Origin: Pseudoalteromonas sp. MMG007
GTDB lineage: Bacteria; Pseudomonadota; Gammaproteobacteria; Enterobacterales; Alteromonadaceae
Assembly (NCBI RefSeq): GCF_018100985.1
Contig: NZ_JAGJEI010000004.1
Span: forward strand, 1-64,000
DNA length: 64,000 nucleotides
Direction of reading: 5' to 3'
The stretch's first letter is position 1. Every line of letters begins with the position of its first letter. The notes below the pieces were generated by a model. That model worked only from the letters and a program-made list of their open reading frames with translations. It was not told where the DNA came from and did not search any database. Of this stretch, positions 54,988 through 64,000 are shown piece after piece. A program made the position numbers and the translations under genes.

Positions 54988-56436
54988 ATGAGCAAAAAGC
55001 TGCATATCAAAACCTGGGGTTGTCAGATGAACGAGTATGACTCTCAGAAAATGGCTGAACTTCTAGATGCTACCAATGGCTACCAGCTAACTGAAGATGC
55101 AACAGATGCCGACGTAATATTACTTAACACCTGTTCAATTCGTGAAAAAGCGCAAGAAAAAGTATTTCACCAATTAGGTCGTTGGAAATTATTAAAAGAC
55201 GACAAGCCAGATTTAATTATTGGTGTTGGTGGTTGTGTTGCCTCACAAGAAGGTGATTCTATTCGCCAGCGTGCGCCATTTGTTGATGTTATTTTTGGTC
55301 CACAAACACTGCACCGTTTACCAGAAATGATTAAGCAAGTGCAAGGCGATAAAGGCTCATCGGTTGTTGATATTTCATTCCCAGAGATTGAAAAGTTTGA
55401 CCGTTTACCAGAGCCAAAAGCTGAAGGCCCTTCAGCATTTGTATCAATTATGGAAGGGTGTTCTAAGTACTGTACTTTTTGTGTTGTACCTTACACTCGT
55501 GGTGAAGAAGTTAGCCGCCCAGTAGATGATGTACTATTAGAAGTAGCACAACTTGCTGAGCAAGGCGTACGTGAAGTAAATCTTCTAGGTCAAAATGTAA
55601 ATGCATACCGTGGTGATACTCACGATGGCGACATTTGCTACTTCTCAGATTTAATTCGTTTGATCGCCGCCATTGATGGTATTGACCGTATTCGTTACAC
55701 CACATCGCACCCTGTAGAGTTTACGCCGGATATTATCGACGTATACGCTGATGTGCCAGAGCTTGTCGATCACTTACACTTACCAGTACAAAGTGGTTCA
55801 GATCGTATTCTTAATTTAATGAAGCGCGGCCACACAGCAATTGAATACAAATCAACTATTCGTAAGTTACGTAAAATTCGCCCTAACTTAAGCATGTCGT
55901 CAGATTTCATTATTGGTTTCCCAGGTGAAAGCAAAACAGACTTTGAAGCCACAATGAACCTAATTAACGATATTGGTTTTGATATGAGCTTTAGCTTTAT
56001 TTACAGTGCACGCCCGGGTACACCAGCAGCTGACTTGCCAGATGACGTAACAGAGCAAGAGAAAAAAGAACGCTTATACCTACTACAAAACCGTATTACA
56101 CAAATGGCGCAACAAATTAGCCGCCAAATGTTTGATACAGAGCAACGTATTTTAGTTGAAGGTCCTTCTAAAAAGAACCCAATGGAATTACGTGGCCGTA
56201 CCGAAAATAACCGTGTAGTTAACTTTGTTGGCCCACACACTGTGATCGGACAGTTTGTTGATGTACGTATTACCGAGGCACTACCAAACTCTTTACGTGG
56301 TGACTTAATTCGTACAGAATCAGAAATGAACTTACGACGTGAAGTTGCGCCTTCAGCTATTTTAACTAAAGCCGCAAGCATTGAACCAAAAGTCGAAACA
56401 ACAAACGAAATTGGTGTAGCTACTTTCGTACCTTAG
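54988..56436 (+). CDS. miaB: tRNA-2-methylthio-N6-dimethylallyladenosine synthase MiaB
   Basis: A 482-aa radical-SAM methylthiotransferase that adds the 2-methylthio group to i6A37 of tRNAs reading UNN codons. Three cysteines for the auxiliary cluster (C12, C49, C83) precede the radical-SAM CxxxCxxC (C158, C162, C165 in [14 protein letters not shown]), with a TRAM domain (~380-445). It carries a C-terminal tail slightly longer than the E. coli enzyme (474 aa, from memory). It is first in the miaB-phoH-ybeY-corC-lnt series. Confidence 0.98.
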   Translation: MSKKLHIKTWGCQMNEYDSQKMAELLDATNGYQLTEDATDADVILLNTCSIREKAQEKVFHQLGRWKLLKDDKPDLIIGVGGCVASQEGDSIRQRAPFVDVIFGPQTLHRLPEMIKQVQGDKGSSVVDISFPEIEKFDRLPEPKAEGPSAFVSIMEGCSKYCTFCVVPYTRGEEVSRPVDDVLLEVAQLAEQGVREVNLLGQNVNAYRGDTHDGDICYFSDLIRLIAAIDGIDRIRYTTSHPVEFTPDIIDVYADVPELVDHLHLPVQSGSDRILNLMKRGHTAIEYKSTIRKLRKIRPNLSMSSDFIIGFPGESKTDFEATMNLINDIGFDMSFSFIYSARPGTPAADLPDDVTEQEKKERLYLLQNRITQMAQQISRQMFDTEQRILVEGPSKKNPMELRGRTENNRVVNFVGPHTVIGQFVDVRITEALPNSLRGDLIRTESEMNLRREVAPSAILTKAASIEPKVETTNEIGVATFVP

Positions 56437-56490
56437 TTGCATAAATTCATTGCGCCAGTTAACACTGGCGCACCCGAATAGGAAGTAATT

Positions 56491-57549
56491 TTGAGTAATC
56501 AGTTAAAAACGTTAGAGATTTATTTAGAACCTGCCGACAACAAACGCCTTTCTTCTTTATGTGGCCCGTTTGACGAAAACATCAAACAAATTGAGCGCCG
56601 CCTTGGTGTTGAAATTATCCACCGCGACAACTTTTTTAAAGTAACAGGAAAACTGCACTCAAGCGCTGCAGCCGTAGAGATCCTAAAAGACTTATACGTG
56701 AGTACTCAACCTGTTCGTGGTGAAATTGGTGAAATAGAGCCCGACAACGTACATTTAGCCATTACCGAATCAAAAGCCCTAGAGCAAGATGTACCACAAA
56801 GTGCTTACGGCAAAGAAATGTACATTAAAACCCGCCGTGGTGTAATTAAACCGCGCAACGACAACCAAGGTTTATATGTAGCTAACATTTTACATCACGA
56901 TATTACCTTTGGTATTGGCCCCGCTGGTACTGGTAAAACATACCTTGCAGTCGCCGCTGCAGTAGATGCACTAGAGCGTCAAGAAATTCGCCGAATATTA
57001 CTTACTCGACCAGCAGTAGAAGCCGGTGAAAAGTTAGGCTTTTTACCAGGCGACTTAAGCCAAAAAGTAGACCCATACCTGCGCCCTCTTTACGACGCGT
57101 TATTTGAAATGCTGGGTTTTGAAAAAGTAGAAAAACTAATCGAAAAACACATTATTGAAATTGCACCACTTGCTTACATGCGTGGTCGTACACTAAATGA
57201 TGCGTTTATTATTTTAGATGAAAGCCAAAACACCACCGCCGAGCAAATGAAAATGTTTTTAACCCGTATAGGCTTTAACTCTAAAGCGGTTATTACGGGC
57301 GATATAACACAAGTAGATTTACCTCGTGGTGCACGTTCAGGCCTTCGCCACGCAATAGAAGTACTCGACGGCGTTGAAGAAATTAGCTTTAACTACTTTA
57401 AATCACACGACATAGTACGCCATCCTGTGGTTGGCCGCATTGTAGAAGCCTACGAGCGCAACGACGAAAATGAGCGACTTAAGCGTATAGAAAAGCAAAA
57501 AGCCAAAGATTTATTGGCCGCTCAACAGCAACCTTCTACTAAAGAGTAA
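56491..57549 (+). CDS. PhoH-family ATPase (YbeZ)
   Basis: A 352-aa protein with an N-terminal KH-like domain (~5-75) and a C-terminal PhoH P-loop domain: Walker A GPAGTGKT (143-150) and Walker B FIILDESQNT. It is thought to act with YbeY in RNA metabolism. The start is a TTG at 56491 with AGGAAG upstream; no ATG is available nearby. It precedes ybeY by 4 nt, so the two are tightly coupled. Confidence 0.95.
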   Translation: MSNQLKTLEIYLEPADNKRLSSLCGPFDENIKQIERRLGVEIIHRDNFFKVTGKLHSSAAAVEILKDLYVSTQPVRGEIGEIEPDNVHLAITESKALEQDVPQSAYGKEMYIKTRRGVIKPRNDNQGLYVANILHHDITFGIGPAGTGKTYLAVAAAVDALERQEIRRILLTRPAVEAGEKLGFLPGDLSQKVDPYLRPLYDALFEMLGFEKVEKLIEKHIIEIAPLAYMRGRTLNDAFIILDESQNTTAEQMKMFLTRIGFNSKAVITGDITQVDLPRGARSGLRHAIEVLDGVEEISFNYFKSHDIVRHPVVGRIVEAYERNDENERLKRIEKQKAKDLLAAQQQPSTKE

Positions 57550-57553
57550 TACC

Positions 57554-58012
57554 GTGAGCACCGAACTTGATTTACAAATAGCGTGTGAGTTTGACAACCT
57601 CCCAAGCGAAGCGCAATTTGCACTGTGGGCCGACAAAGCCCTAAGCCAATACCGTGATGAGTCTGAGCTCAGCATTGTAATAAGCGACGAAGCGCAATCG
57701 CAGCAGCTAAATAACGATTACCGCGGTAAAAATAAACCAACCAACGTACTCTCATTTGAATTTGAAGCGCCACCAGGAATAGACATTCCTCTTGTGGGCG
57801 ATTTAATTATTTGCCCAGCCATTGTTTTGGCTGAAGCAATTGAGCAAGAGAAGTCATTTCATGACCACTTTGCTCATATGGTTATTCATGGATGCTTGCA
57901 TTTACTTGGATTTGACCATATAAAGAGTGAGGACGCACTCGAGATGGAAAGTATAGAAAAGCAATTACTTGGCGAGCTAAACATAGCCGACCCATACCGA
58001 GACGATATTTAA
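57554..58012 (+). CDS. ybeY: endoribonuclease YbeY
   Basis: A 152-aa metalloprotein needed for 16S rRNA 3'-end maturation and ribosome quality control. The zinc site HxxxHxxxxxH is complete in HGCLHLLGFDH (H112, H116, H122). TNVLSFEF and VGDLIICP are family marks. The start is a GTG. It lies between the PhoH gene and corC. Confidence 0.97.
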   Translation: MSTELDLQIACEFDNLPSEAQFALWADKALSQYRDESELSIVISDEAQSQQLNNDYRGKNKPTNVLSFEFEAPPGIDIPLVGDLIICPAIVLAEAIEQEKSFHDHFAHMVIHGCLHLLGFDHIKSEDALEMESIEKQLLGELNIADPYRDDI

Positions 58013-58034
58013 ATTAACGGAGCAATTAGACGCA

Positions 58035-58919
58035 ATGAGCGACGATAACTCGCAATCTAGCCAGGGTTCTTCTGGCAAAACGTGGATGGGCCGCATAGCC
58101 CAAATGTTGCAAGGGGAACCCCAGAATAGAGAAGAGCTGGTTGAAGTAATAGCCGATGCGCAAGAGCGTGACGTAATAGATCCAGAAACTAAAGAGATGA
58201 TTGAAGGTGTGCTTGGCGTGTCTAAGCTTAAAGTGCGTGACATAATGATCCCGCGCTCACAAATGATCACTCTTGAGGTAGATAGCCCATTAGAAGAACT
58301 CATCCCAATGATGGTCGACTCAACTCACTCACGCTTTCCGGTAGTGTGTGAAGATAAAGACCACGTAGAGGGGATATTGCTCGCTAAAGATTTGCTACCG
58401 CTTATTTTAAATAAAGACGAGCACCTACCATCACTGCGCGATTATTTACGCCCAGCTATGGTAGTCCCAGAGAGTAAACGCGTAGATACCCTATTAAACG
58501 AATTTCGTCAGCAACGCTACCACATGGCTATTGTTATTGACGAATACGGCGGTGTATCGGGCCTTGTAACAATCGAAGACATTCTTGAAATAATCGTTGG
58601 CGAAATCGAAGATGAGCACGACGAAGAAGAAGATCAACAAGATATTCGACAGCTTGCTAAGCACGTATACGTAGTACAAGCGCTTACCCCTGTAGATGAC
58701 TTTAACGAGTACTTTAAAACAGGTTACAGCACCGACGAAGCCGACACTATTGGCGGCACTGTATTACACGCATTTGGCCATATGCCAAGTCGCGGTGAAA
58801 CAATAGACATAGAAGGTTACCAGTTTAAAGTAACCAACTCTGACAATCGTCGTATCTTACAACTGCAAGTCACCGTACCTAAGGTTGATGAAAACGACAG
58901 TGAAGACTCTGCTAACTAA
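58035..58919 (+). CDS. corC: CorC/YbeX CBS-domain protein
   Basis: A 294-aa soluble protein with two CBS domains (~65-190; [49 protein letters not shown]) and a C-terminal transporter-associated CorC_HlyC domain (~205-285). It is linked to magnesium/cobalt resistance and to ribosome metabolism in enterics. The N-terminal part (1-60) matches YbeX rather than membrane-anchored CorB types. Its 3' end overlaps the start of lnt by about 32 nt. Confidence 0.93.
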   Translation: MSDDNSQSSQGSSGKTWMGRIAQMLQGEPQNREELVEVIADAQERDVIDPETKEMIEGVLGVSKLKVRDIMIPRSQMITLEVDSPLEELIPMMVDSTHSRFPVVCEDKDHVEGILLAKDLLPLILNKDEHLPSLRDYLRPAMVVPESKRVDTLLNEFRQQRYHMAIVIDEYGGVSGLVTIEDILEIIVGEIEDEHDEEEDQQDIRQLAKHVYVVQALTPVDDFNEYFKTGYSTDEADTIGGTVLHAFGHMPSRGETIDIEGYQFKVTNSDNRRILQLQVTVPKVDENDSEDSAN

Positions 58920-60462
58920 ACTCACCCTGTTAGCAAAAGATAAAAAAGCATGGCTCGCACTTATTGCGGGCCTAGTTTTAACTTTTGGCTACGCCCCTTT
59001 TCAAATTTGGCCCATCGTATTTTTTAGCCTTGCCGCCATTATTTTTTGCATTAATCCAAACAACACAGGTAAAGCACACGCTAAAACGGCCGCTAAATAT
59101 GGTTTTATATTTGGTTTAGGCTGGTTTGGTGCTGGTATAAGTTGGGTGCATGTATCAATAGCCACTTTTGGTGGCATGCCACTTATTGCCTCACTTTCAT
59201 TAATGGCATTTTTATGCGCGTATTTAGCATTATTCCCGTCGCTTGCGTTTTGGGCAGCGACTCGCTTTGCAAGCGGCCCTAAAAGCTTTGGTGCATTACT
59301 AATAGTAAGCGTTGCAATTAGTGAATATTTACGCGGTACCGTATTAACAGGCTTTCCTTGGTTAAGCTTTGGTTATACGCAAACCGATGGCCCGCTTAGA
59401 ATACTTGCCCCCTACATTGGCGAATTTGGCTTAACCCTTACCTGCGTAGCCATTGCTTTTGCACTTTATAGGCTTACTCAAAAAGATTTTAAAACGCCAT
59501 TAGCAACCGCCGCTGCTTTTGTAATACTTGTTATTAGCGCATTAAATACAGGCTCAAATCAGTATTCAGGTAAACACATGTCAACTCTGCTTGTGCAAGG
59601 TAATATAAAACAGCACTTGCGCTTTGAGCCTAGTGAGTTTTGGACCACCATGAGCAAGTATCAAGACTTAACCCGCCCACATTGGGATGCCGACTTAATT
59701 GTATGGCCTGAAGCCGCAGTGCCCGAAATAGAAATGCTGGCCGATACCTACTTAGCCAATTTAGACAAAGCAGCATCGTTTAATAAAACCGCCCTTGTAA
59801 CCGGTATTGTTGACTACCAACTAGACACTAAAACCATTTACAACACTCTTATTGTGGTCGGTAATAAAGAGCGCAACGACGAGCAGGGCCACTATCGCTA
59901 CTTAGGCAAAAACCGCTATCGTAAACATCAGCTACTCCCTATTGGCGAATTTGTACCGTTTCAAGATATATTGCGCCCAATAGCACCACTGTTTGATTTA
60001 CCTATGTCGTCGTTTACCCGTGGTGATAAAGTACAAAACAACTTACGTGCCAATGGTTTTAACCTGCTACCCGCCATTTGCTACGAAATAGTATTTGCCG
60101 ATTTAGTACGCGGTAACTACAAAAGCGGCTCAGACCTACTTTTTACCGTAAGTAACGACGCCTGGTTTGGTGACTCTATTGGGCCATTGCAACACATGCA
60201 AATAGCCCGCATGCGCGCATTAGAACTACAACGCCCACTGGTACGTGTTACCAATAATGGCGTAAGTGCCGTATACGACCCAATAAGCCACACACAACAA
60301 GCCATGCCGCAGTTTGAAGCTGCGACCATGAAAGCCGATATAAAGCTTATACAAGGCGACAGCGTGTACAGCCAATACGGAAACATGTTTGTATGGGGAT
60401 TTGTGGTGTTACTGGGTGCTTTAGGGTTTGGGGTAAAACTGAAAGATAAAATAAATACTTAA
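58888..60462 (+). CDS. lnt: apolipoprotein N-acyltransferase Lnt
   Basis: About 524 aa from ATG 58888 (a TTG directly before is also in frame). It adds the third acyl chain to lipoproteins at the inner membrane. An N-terminal membrane domain of about six helices (~20-225) is followed by a periplasmic nitrilase-like domain with the E-K-C triad: E275 (VWPEAAVP), K346 (NRYRKHQLLPIGEFVPF) and C398 (PAICYEIVFADL). One C-terminal helix. It overlaps corC by 32 nt. Confidence 0.97.
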   Translation: MKTTVKTLLTKLTLLAKDKKAWLALIAGLVLTFGYAPFQIWPIVFFSLAAIIFCINPNNTGKAHAKTAAKYGFIFGLGWFGAGISWVHVSIATFGGMPLIASLSLMAFLCAYLALFPSLAFWAATRFASGPKSFGALLIVSVAISEYLRGTVLTGFPWLSFGYTQTDGPLRILAPYIGEFGLTLTCVAIAFALYRLTQKDFKTPLATAAAFVILVISALNTGSNQYSGKHMSTLLVQGNIKQHLRFEPSEFWTTMSKYQDLTRPHWDADLIVWPEAAVPEIEMLADTYLANLDKAASFNKTALVTGIVDYQLDTKTIYNTLIVVGNKERNDEQGHYRYLGKNRYRKHQLLPIGEFVPFQDILRPIAPLFDLPMSSFTRGDKVQNNLRANGFNLLPAICYEIVFADLVRGNYKSGSDLLFTVSNDAWFGDSIGPLQHMQIARMRALELQRPLVRVTNNGVSAVYDPISHTQQAMPQFEAATMKADIKLIQGDSVYSQYGNMFVWGFVVLLGALGFGVKLKDKINT

Positions 60463-60464
60463 GA

Positions 60465-60497
60465 TTAAAGCGCGGTAAGATAATTATCGCGCTTTAA
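60465..60497. terminator. bidirectional hairpin between lnt and the island
   Basis: A 10-bp stem TTAAAGCGCG/CGCGCTTTAA (60465-60474 with 60488-60497) lies between convergent genes. T-runs are short, so efficiency is uncertain. Confidence 0.65.
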
Positions 60498-60541
60498 TTT
60501 CAAGCCAAAATAGCAGCCTCAATTAATTGAAACTAAAGCTT

Positions 60542-61567
60542 TCACATTCGCGATATAAATTTTAATGCATCACTTCTTATACCTTCAAATTCATCATCAT
60601 TTGCTTCTCGCGCTTCAGCTATTTGACTATAAATCACACGGGTGTTTTCTGATTTAATATTTTTAATCAAAGACTGTACTTTATTTAGAGTCGATTTATT
60701 TAGAGCAAGTAATAAATCAGGAATATCATCGGCATTTCTTGAAAACAAATACAACAAATTAGCATCGCTGACAGAATCATTGCCATCAATAAATTGTAAA
60801 ATAAGATTATTCATAGGAACTTTATAACTTTTGGGTTCACTACCAAAACGTCCAAATGAGCTTAAATTACTATAAATTTTCAATAGTGCAAACAAGGTTC
60901 CATGTTTAAAAGAGGTACGTTGCTCAAATAAGTCGTTTATTATCCTTTCTGAAAAAAGGTATTTAACAAATGCGCTACTTGAGTCAACATCATAGCCTCT
61001 TACAGCAAATGATGTTAGAAGTTCTAAAGATTTCCTTGATGACCGAACATTAATCGCTTTTTCAAATAATTGCATAACGGTCACTTCATCTTTAATTTCA
61101 TTGTAAAGAATATGCCAACCATAATACTTGATTGACTCAAGCCAAAAACCAGAAGTCTCATTATCTTCCACAGCGGCACATAAGTCAGTAATTGCTTGGT
61201 TTTTAATAATACGGCTATCACCACTAGAAATTTCATTCAACGTTTTAAAAACGTGCCTTTGTTTAAGCTTTTTCGCTGTAAGTCTGCCTTCGATTAATGA
61301 GCTACTTATATGCTCGTGTTTATAAAATGATAAAACATGAGCAGGCGGGTTATCTTTTGAAACGCATATTTCGTTACTTTTCTCATTAATAATGAGAAAA
61401 TCAATTAAGCCAAAGTGAACTAAACAACTTTTTATAAGCTCTTTATCTAAATTATCGTCGGGAGAGAAGTTATCTGCAATAAATTCAGTTAATGGTTGGC
61501 TTTTAAAGGACTTGTTATTTAATGGCACTATCAGTGCATCGTAAATAGCTGGGTTATTATTTTTCAA
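60542..61567 (-). CDS. unrecognised partner of the KAP-like NTPase
   Basis: A 341-aa protein I do not recognise. It is soluble, with no signal or membrane segment, and is predicted mostly helical with an irregular repeat-like pattern. Examples are LCAAVEDNETSGFWLESIKY, then SLELLTSFAVRGYDVD and ALLKIYSNLSSFGRFG. No catalytic or metal motif is visible; cysteines are few. Its start overlaps the NTPase stop by 4 nt, so the two are translated together and probably form a complex. It is AT-rich relative to the lnt operon, and sits at the end of the operon near the lnt-side hairpin. Confidence 0.75.
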   Translation of the reverse strand: MKNNNPAIYDALIVPLNNKSFKSQPLTEFIADNFSPDDNLDKELIKSCLVHFGLIDFLIINEKSNEICVSKDNPPAHVLSFYKHEHISSSLIEGRLTAKKLKQRHVFKTLNEISSGDSRIIKNQAITDLCAAVEDNETSGFWLESIKYYGWHILYNEIKDEVTVMQLFEKAINVRSSRKSLELLTSFAVRGYDVDSSSAFVKYLFSERIINDLFEQRTSFKHGTLFALLKIYSNLSSFGRFGSEPKSYKVPMNNLILQFIDGNDSVSDANLLYLFSRNADDIPDLLLALNKSTLNKVQSLIKNIKSENTRVIYSQIAEAREANDDEFEGIRSDALKFISRM

Positions 61568-62850
61568 TGCCTGAAGTAAAACAATACTTCACCACCCAAC
61601 TCCAGCCAAGCAGATTTAATTTGCTCTTCAAGAGTGTGTAATGCCCTAAATGAAGGTAATAATTGATTAATGAGTTGTGGGCATCCAGGTATATATTGAT
61701 CCAAAAGAGCTCTTTGATAATACTCTTGCATGTCGGCATCTATTAACTCACTTTCTAACTCGTTAATTTGCTTTATAAAATTTGGTATACAAAAGTCAAA
61801 CCGAATTGGGCAAATGCGCAGTAACGTATCTGAAAATTCGGGGCGGTTTTCACCTGCAAAAATATAATCAATACTTTGCAGTTCTTCTAATCTATCTAGC
61901 AGGCCAGCAAGCGCATGGAGGCTGTCTAGCGCCTTTTGATTACGATCGAGGTCTTGAATTGTTACTAATAATCTTAAATTCGCTGTGTTAATGACATCAC
62001 TTAAGCTTTTTAAAAGTGCATCTGGAGATGTAGGTTTATGCATAAACGCTGCAAATATTTTAGAAGACGTATTACCTGCATTCATAGCTGAAATATAGTG
62101 CGACGGTAAAGAACGGAACTTACACATATCAATTTCACTACTAAGTGCTATTAGCACTTCATCCAATACATATTGGATAATAGATTCAGCTTCAACACCC
62201 CATAGGTCAATATTACAGTGAACTAATTTAGGCAATTCTTTTTTATTTTTTAGTTCATCAACAGCTAAATTTATTGCCGTTGTTTTCCCGACACCAAAAG
62301 CTCCACATATTAAAATGCGCTTACTCTTCGCTGGATTTTTCTTATCGCATAAAGTTTTTTCAATTTGTTTAGCAATATGCCGCGTTGAAGCATTATTTTT
62401 TGGTGTATTACGTTTAGTACGAGTTTTAAAAAGTTCTAATACAGGTAAAAATGCCAATCCGGCTATAAGAGGTAAGTATAAAAATACTAACTCTAAACTA
62501 ACCACAGAACCAGTTGCTTTAGATTCAAAAAACAACCAAATAGCAATAGTGCATATTACAGATAGCATTTGCGAAGGATACCGCCAATTAAATTGCCAAT
62601 ACCTTTTTGAATTATAGATAGAAAAGCTATCTGCAATTTTGTTTACGGCTAAGCCTGCTAAAAATAATAATGTAGCGTAACCATACAAAGGTGTGAAATT
62701 TGAAGTATTAAATGTTTTTTGAAGAAGATTAGTCCAAGCGAGCAACAATTCTTGAATAATGGTTACTGAAGACATAATTAAAAACAAAATATAGGTAATA
62801 ACACCATATAAAATTAATGTCGTATAACGAGAAAAAGTGACCATATTCAT
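61564..62850 (-). CDS. membrane-anchored KAP-like P-loop NTPase
   Basis: About 428 aa from ATG 62850; a TTG 12 nt upstream is the only longer start. Four membrane helices (~10-30, ~56-72, ~96-110, ~118-138) precede a cytosolic P-loop domain: Walker A GAFGVGKTT (183-191) and the KAP-type motif TIQDLDRNQ (~297-305). In the latter glutamine stands where KAP proteins usually have the first aspartate of DDLDR. C-terminal helices follow (SFRALHTLEEQIK). Known KAP relatives include the phage-excluding PifA and the Qat defence ATPase. It shares a message with the unrecognised downstream gene. Confidence 0.8.
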   Translation of the reverse strand: MNMVTFSRYTTLILYGVITYILFLIMSSVTIIQELLLAWTNLLQKTFNTSNFTPLYGYATLLFLAGLAVNKIADSFSIYNSKRYWQFNWRYPSQMLSVICTIAIWLFFESKATGSVVSLELVFLYLPLIAGLAFLPVLELFKTRTKRNTPKNNASTRHIAKQIEKTLCDKKNPAKSKRILICGAFGVGKTTAINLAVDELKNKKELPKLVHCNIDLWGVEAESIIQYVLDEVLIALSSEIDMCKFRSLPSHYISAMNAGNTSSKIFAAFMHKPTSPDALLKSLSDVINTANLRLLVTIQDLDRNQKALDSLHALAGLLDRLEELQSIDYIFAGENRPEFSDTLLRICPIRFDFCIPNFIKQINELESELIDADMQEYYQRALLDQYIPGCPQLINQLLPSFRALHTLEEQIKSAWLELGGEVLFYFRH

Positions 62851-62977
62851 CCATGTACTCAATATTTACTTTTTTATATGCTAACACGCCCTAATATAAA
62901 CAGAAAAATAGTCTGAGCTACTTTATGTCACTTTAAGCATTAGCTTTTTCTAATTAATGTAATTCAATTGATAAGAG

Positions 62978-63229
62978 CTATAAGTCATCAATGCTAACTT
63001 CAATCTCCTGAGATAAATCAGCTCTACGACTTTCAATAATTTTAGCTAATTCATAGTCATCAAGCTGATCCATTATCAACTCATACAATTGTGCAGGAAC
63101 TAAATAAGCAACTGTCTTATTATATTTCGAAATTTCGATGCTCTTTCCACCAGCTTTATTTAAGAGCCCAATTGGATTTTTTCTCAGTTCTGAAATACTT
63201 GCTGAACAATCAGCTAATAACGCTTTCAT
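62978..63229 (-). CDS. Phd/YefM-family antitoxin, orphan
   Basis: An 83-aa protein with the Phd/YefM DNA-binding start (CSASISELRKNPIGLLN, then SIEISKYNKTVAYLVPA) and an acidic C-terminal tail that would bind a toxin (YELAKIIESRRADL...SIDDL). Downstream on its strand (62863-62977) there is no RelE/Doc/YoeB-like reading frame, only stops in all frames. It is therefore an orphan, a repressor of its neighbours, or the remains of a toxin-antitoxin pair. It lies 128 bp upstream of the NTPase pair on the same strand. Confidence 0.85.
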   Translation of the reverse strand: MKALLADCSASISELRKNPIGLLNKAGGKSIEISKYNKTVAYLVPAQLYELIMDQLDDYELAKIIESRRADLSQEIEVSIDDL

Positions 63230-63311
63230 AAAACACCTGATAAAGTTAAAACTGTACTTAATTTTAGGTTTTTTAACTCAATCTGTATATTTTTATAATT
63301 ACTTTACTCTT

Positions 63312-64000
63312 TCACTGCATCTTTACCGTTTCAACATTTACAACTTGATTCACACTGCCCTGAATAACCACTGTCGCTGATATTTTATCTTGAATGGCTT
63401 GCCTGTTTGGGTCCCAATACACTTGTAAAAAGCCTAATAAACCTGTGGCAAAACCAGCTCCATAGCCGCCGTAGCGCCCAAAGCAATCTAATAAACCTAG
63501 TGGCTCACCGCTTAGTGCTACTACGCGAATATTACATACTTTTTTACCTGGGGTTTGTCCGCGCCATAATAACGAGAACAACGTAAAGTATACGGCAGCC
63601 CAACCAAAGCCAAGGCCTAGGTCTTGAATAATGCCTTTGCCCCACTGCAAAATGCTGGTGACAGGTTTGCTTTTCTTGCTTTTAGTGTCTGCTTTTTCAA
63701 CTATATTGCTTTCATCTGAAGCTTCGCCCGAAATGCTCTTTAGCTCTGTATCATTATTTTTAAAATCATCTGCCGCTATAGGCTCATCATCAATAGCCAT
63801 TAACTGCAATAACGTGCGCGTAACTTCAATCCCGCCAACGTCTTCAATTTCAGCAAGCGCTGGTAATTGGCCAACTAAATTAGCACGAGCAGCGCTTTGG
63901 CAAACATCATCGCAGTTTTTATCATCGTCTGTTTGCGCCAAATACGTGCGTATTATTGATTTTTCATGCTCACTTAACTCATCGTTTTTCTGCGTTTTTT
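63312..64000 (-). CDS. RDD-family membrane protein (5' end outside window)
   Basis: The frame is open from 63312 to the window edge, at least 229 aa, with no stop or clear start in view. The C-terminal half has the RDD topology: a helix (GFGWAAVYFTLFSLLW), the RGQTPGKKVCNIRVV motif, then a glycine-rich helix and DPNRQAIQDKISATVV. The N-terminal part is acidic and variable (DDDKNCDDVCQSAARAN). RDD proteins are often transporters or channels. The function here is unknown. Confidence 0.85.
   Translation of the reverse strand, partial: KTQKNDELSEHEKSIIRTYLAQTDDDKNCDDVCQSAARANLVGQLPALAEIEDVGGIEVTRTLLQLMAIDDEPIAADDFKNNDTELKSISGEASDESNIVEKADTKSKKSKPVTSILQWGKGIIQDLGLGFGWAAVYFTLFSLLWRGQTPGKKVCNIRVVALSGEPLGLLDCFGRYGGYGAGFATGLLGFLQVYWDPNRQAIQDKISATVVIQGSVNQVVNVETVKMQ

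Overview
The window looks like chromosomal DNA from a marine gammaproteobacterium of the Alteromonadales, most like Pseudoalteromonas. This is inferred from the AT-rich sequence, the protein similarities I recall, large arrays of near-identical tRNA genes, and gene order (ligA-zipA-smc; hemA-prfA-prmC-sirB2-sirB1-kdsA facing lolB-ispE-prs; ubiF facing miaB-phoH-ybeY-corC-lnt). Nearly all of it is housekeeping backbone. The accessory pieces are small: a MITE-like repeat family, the 60.5-63.2 kb island, and single insertions inside conserved operons.

Layout. 0.1-0.4 kb: a minus-strand tRNA-Ala/tRNA-Glu operon with a clear promoter. 1.2-2.3 kb: seven tRNA-Val(UAC) genes from one strong promoter, interleaved with two decayed tRNA copies in a tandem ~350 bp duplication. 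2.7-16.2 kb: a receiver-TPR protein with an altered phosphorylation site, msrB, two small membrane proteins, ligA, zipA, smc, a SpoU-type RNA methyltransferase and an AaeXAB-type efflux operon. 16.4-19.1 kb: a YjgN-type membrane protein, an M48 peptidase, and a DoxX-like gene broken by a 162 bp palindromic element. 19.2-22.0 kb: speA-speB (arginine to agmatine to putrescine). 22.2-23.8 kb: an alpha/beta hydrolase and a TetR regulator behind two matching operator-like palindromes. 23.8-28.2 kb: ynfA-type, MYG1-type, a GNAT enzyme and a GAF-PAS-GGDEF-EAL protein. 28.6-36.2 kb: cysZ, a small exported protein, a large PKD-repeat lipoprotein with a metzincin-like zinc site, rlmM, a DUF423 protein, a hydrolase and gcvA.

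36.3-44.7 kb holds the hemA-prfA-prmC...sirB2-sirB1...kdsA block, with an HD-GYP response regulator and a DUF819 membrane protein inserted. It is divergent from lolB-ispE-prs-rplY-pth-ychF (44.7-50.1 kb). 50.6-51.8 kb is a second tRNA array (2 Met, 4 Leu, 4 Gln) with 240 bp-period duplications. A GGDEF-EAL protein follows, then ubiF facing miaB-phoH-ybeY-corC-lnt.

The right end carries a two-gene operon of a membrane-anchored KAP-like P-loop NTPase and an unrecognised partner, an orphan Phd/YefM antitoxin, and the end of an RDD-family membrane protein that runs off the window. The NTPase pair is the best candidate for an undescribed system, possibly defence. The clearest mechanistic finding is the DoxX-like gene interrupted by a MITE-like element, with related copies abutting the stop codons of lolB and the tetR-like gene. 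No rRNA, CRISPR array, integrase or transposase gene was seen.
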